This document shows, in pieces, positions 63,326 to 64,000 of a stretch of 64,000 nucleotides of DNA. How positions within the stretch are numbered: the first letter of the stretch is position 1; each line of letters begins with the position of its first letter. Origin of the DNA: Rana temporaria (taxonomy: Eukaryota; Chordata; Amphibia; Anura; Ranidae); the NCBI RefSeq assembly GCF_905171775.1, contig NC_053499.1:139721422-139785421 (forward strand). Direction: 5' to 3'. The position numbers were made by a program, and so were the translations under genes. The notes beneath the pieces are model-generated. The model worked only from the letters and a program-made list of their open reading frames with translations, was not told the DNA's origin and made no database searches.

Positions 63326-64000
63326 ACAGAATCTGTAAATAGGTCTGTGAGACCTCAATAAGATAACAAGAAGGGGTTAATTCCTAAATTTGGTAGAAAC
63401 CTGAAAATTATCAAGTGAATAAATACCAGTCCGTGTGAACAAACCAAAAAAATCTTTAGGAATATCATTAACAATAGCGTCAAAGGTAAAAAAAAATTAA
63501 TATATAAAAAAATACTAATGCAGAGTGTCCATATAAACTTAAATATCCCCAGTGTTCAACGAATCCAATAGTCCAGGAAAAGTGCTGACAGGATAGTGCC
63601 TCCATCAAACAATAACACTGCGCCGGAGTGGACGTGATCTCTAATTATAGTAGATCAATATGCGTATATGGTTGATATCCCAGCCTGGGGTCTCTCTTGG
63701 TAGCATAAATCCCTCAGTGCAGTTCAATATTGCATAGAAGATGGCTCAAACAACGTAGCAATTCAGGATGCACCACATAAAAAAAAAGTAAGGGACTGGC
63801 ATAGCGTAAAACCCTTACATTTTTTAATAAGTAACATAAAAATGCACACTTACATCGAAGAAGTGAGACAAGGCATATAAAATACAATCGAGCCAGCTGG
63901 CTCTTCGATTCAGCAGCCCGCATCTTCCAGGTCTGGCGCACAACGCGGTGACGTCAGAACGTCGTTCCCCCCAACGTTTCGTCACTAGAGGGACGTGGTC
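63326..64000. other. Unclassified, probably part of a dispersed repeat
   Basis: AT-rich to about 63600. Then sequence ending CCAACGTTTCGTCACTAG at 63973-63990, a CGTTTCG motif comparable (reverse strand) with the CCTGAYGAAG…AAACGTTG segments elsewhere. No gene recognised. Confidence 0.35.

Overview
This window looks like vertebrate nuclear DNA from an amphibian with a large, repeat-rich genome. A ranid-type frog is my best guess, from recall of its repeat families rather than any search. There are no dense open frames, operons or ribosome-binding sites. Instead there are AT-rich spacers, minisatellites, and dozens of short inverted-repeat DNA transposons with CpG-rich termini. I found no convincing host protein-coding gene, tRNA, rRNA, or CRISPR array. 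The longest open frames are artefacts of tandem repeats or cross transposon fragments. The only coding matches I recognise are decayed transposable-element proteins: an L2-type reverse-transcriptase C terminus at 11.5-12.2 kb and Tc1/mariner transposases at 16.1-17.0 kb and 31.05-32.9 kb. A Tc1 left half without readable transposase lies at 50.3-51.9 kb.

Most of the annotatable sequence belongs to six recurring families. (A) TA-flanked MITEs whose termini contain CGTACACACG: 14 copies or fragments, at 4.2, 6.3, 9.4, 10.2, 12.9, 18.6, 21.1, 24.1, 29.7, 37.1, 38.0, 40.0, 47.6 and 52.0 kb. (A2) TA-flanked relatives starting AGGCC then CTTTCACACTG, at 14.1, 45.5, 56.4 and 57.6 kb. (B) MITEs of about 640-830 bp ending in GGGCCAGATTC or GGGGCAGATCC: 11 copies, at 5.2, 6.7, 7.9, 9.9, 20.1, 22.5, 24.7, 28.3, 31.6, 54.3 and 62.6 kb. 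(C/D/F) TTAA-bounded elements, at 1.2, 2.9, 4.1, 25.7, 34.6, 39.4 and 47.9 kb. (H) hAT-type elements, eight with exact 8-bp target-site duplications. (T) Tigger/pogo-like TA elements at 36.8-38.6, 58.5-59.0 and 62.0 kb.

Layout: 0-5 kb holds TTAA elements and a CACTGATGGG minisatellite. 5-10.5 kb has family A and B copies and a small hAT. 11-13 kb has an L2 inserted into a 32-bp minisatellite. 14-17 kb has a long hairpin element, an inverted pair with a signal-peptide-like frame, and a Tc1 pseudogene. 18-25 kb has nested hAT, A and B copies and a 200-bp perfect palindrome. 25-33 kb has TTAA and hAT elements and a fold-back Tc1 carrying several insertions. 33-36 kb has a duplicated unique segment, one copy split by a hAT with its own minisatellite. 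36-39 kb has a Tigger-like palindrome with two family A insertions at mirror-image sites. 40-48 kb has several hAT elements with target duplications. 48.7-49.5 kb is a 30-bp minisatellite. 49-64 kb is mainly unclassified spacer with scattered elements.

These pieces do not act as one pathway. The region records successive transpositions, and several insertions can be ordered in time because uninterrupted copies of the target repeat are in the same window. All family assignments rest on reading termini, target duplications and remembered motifs.
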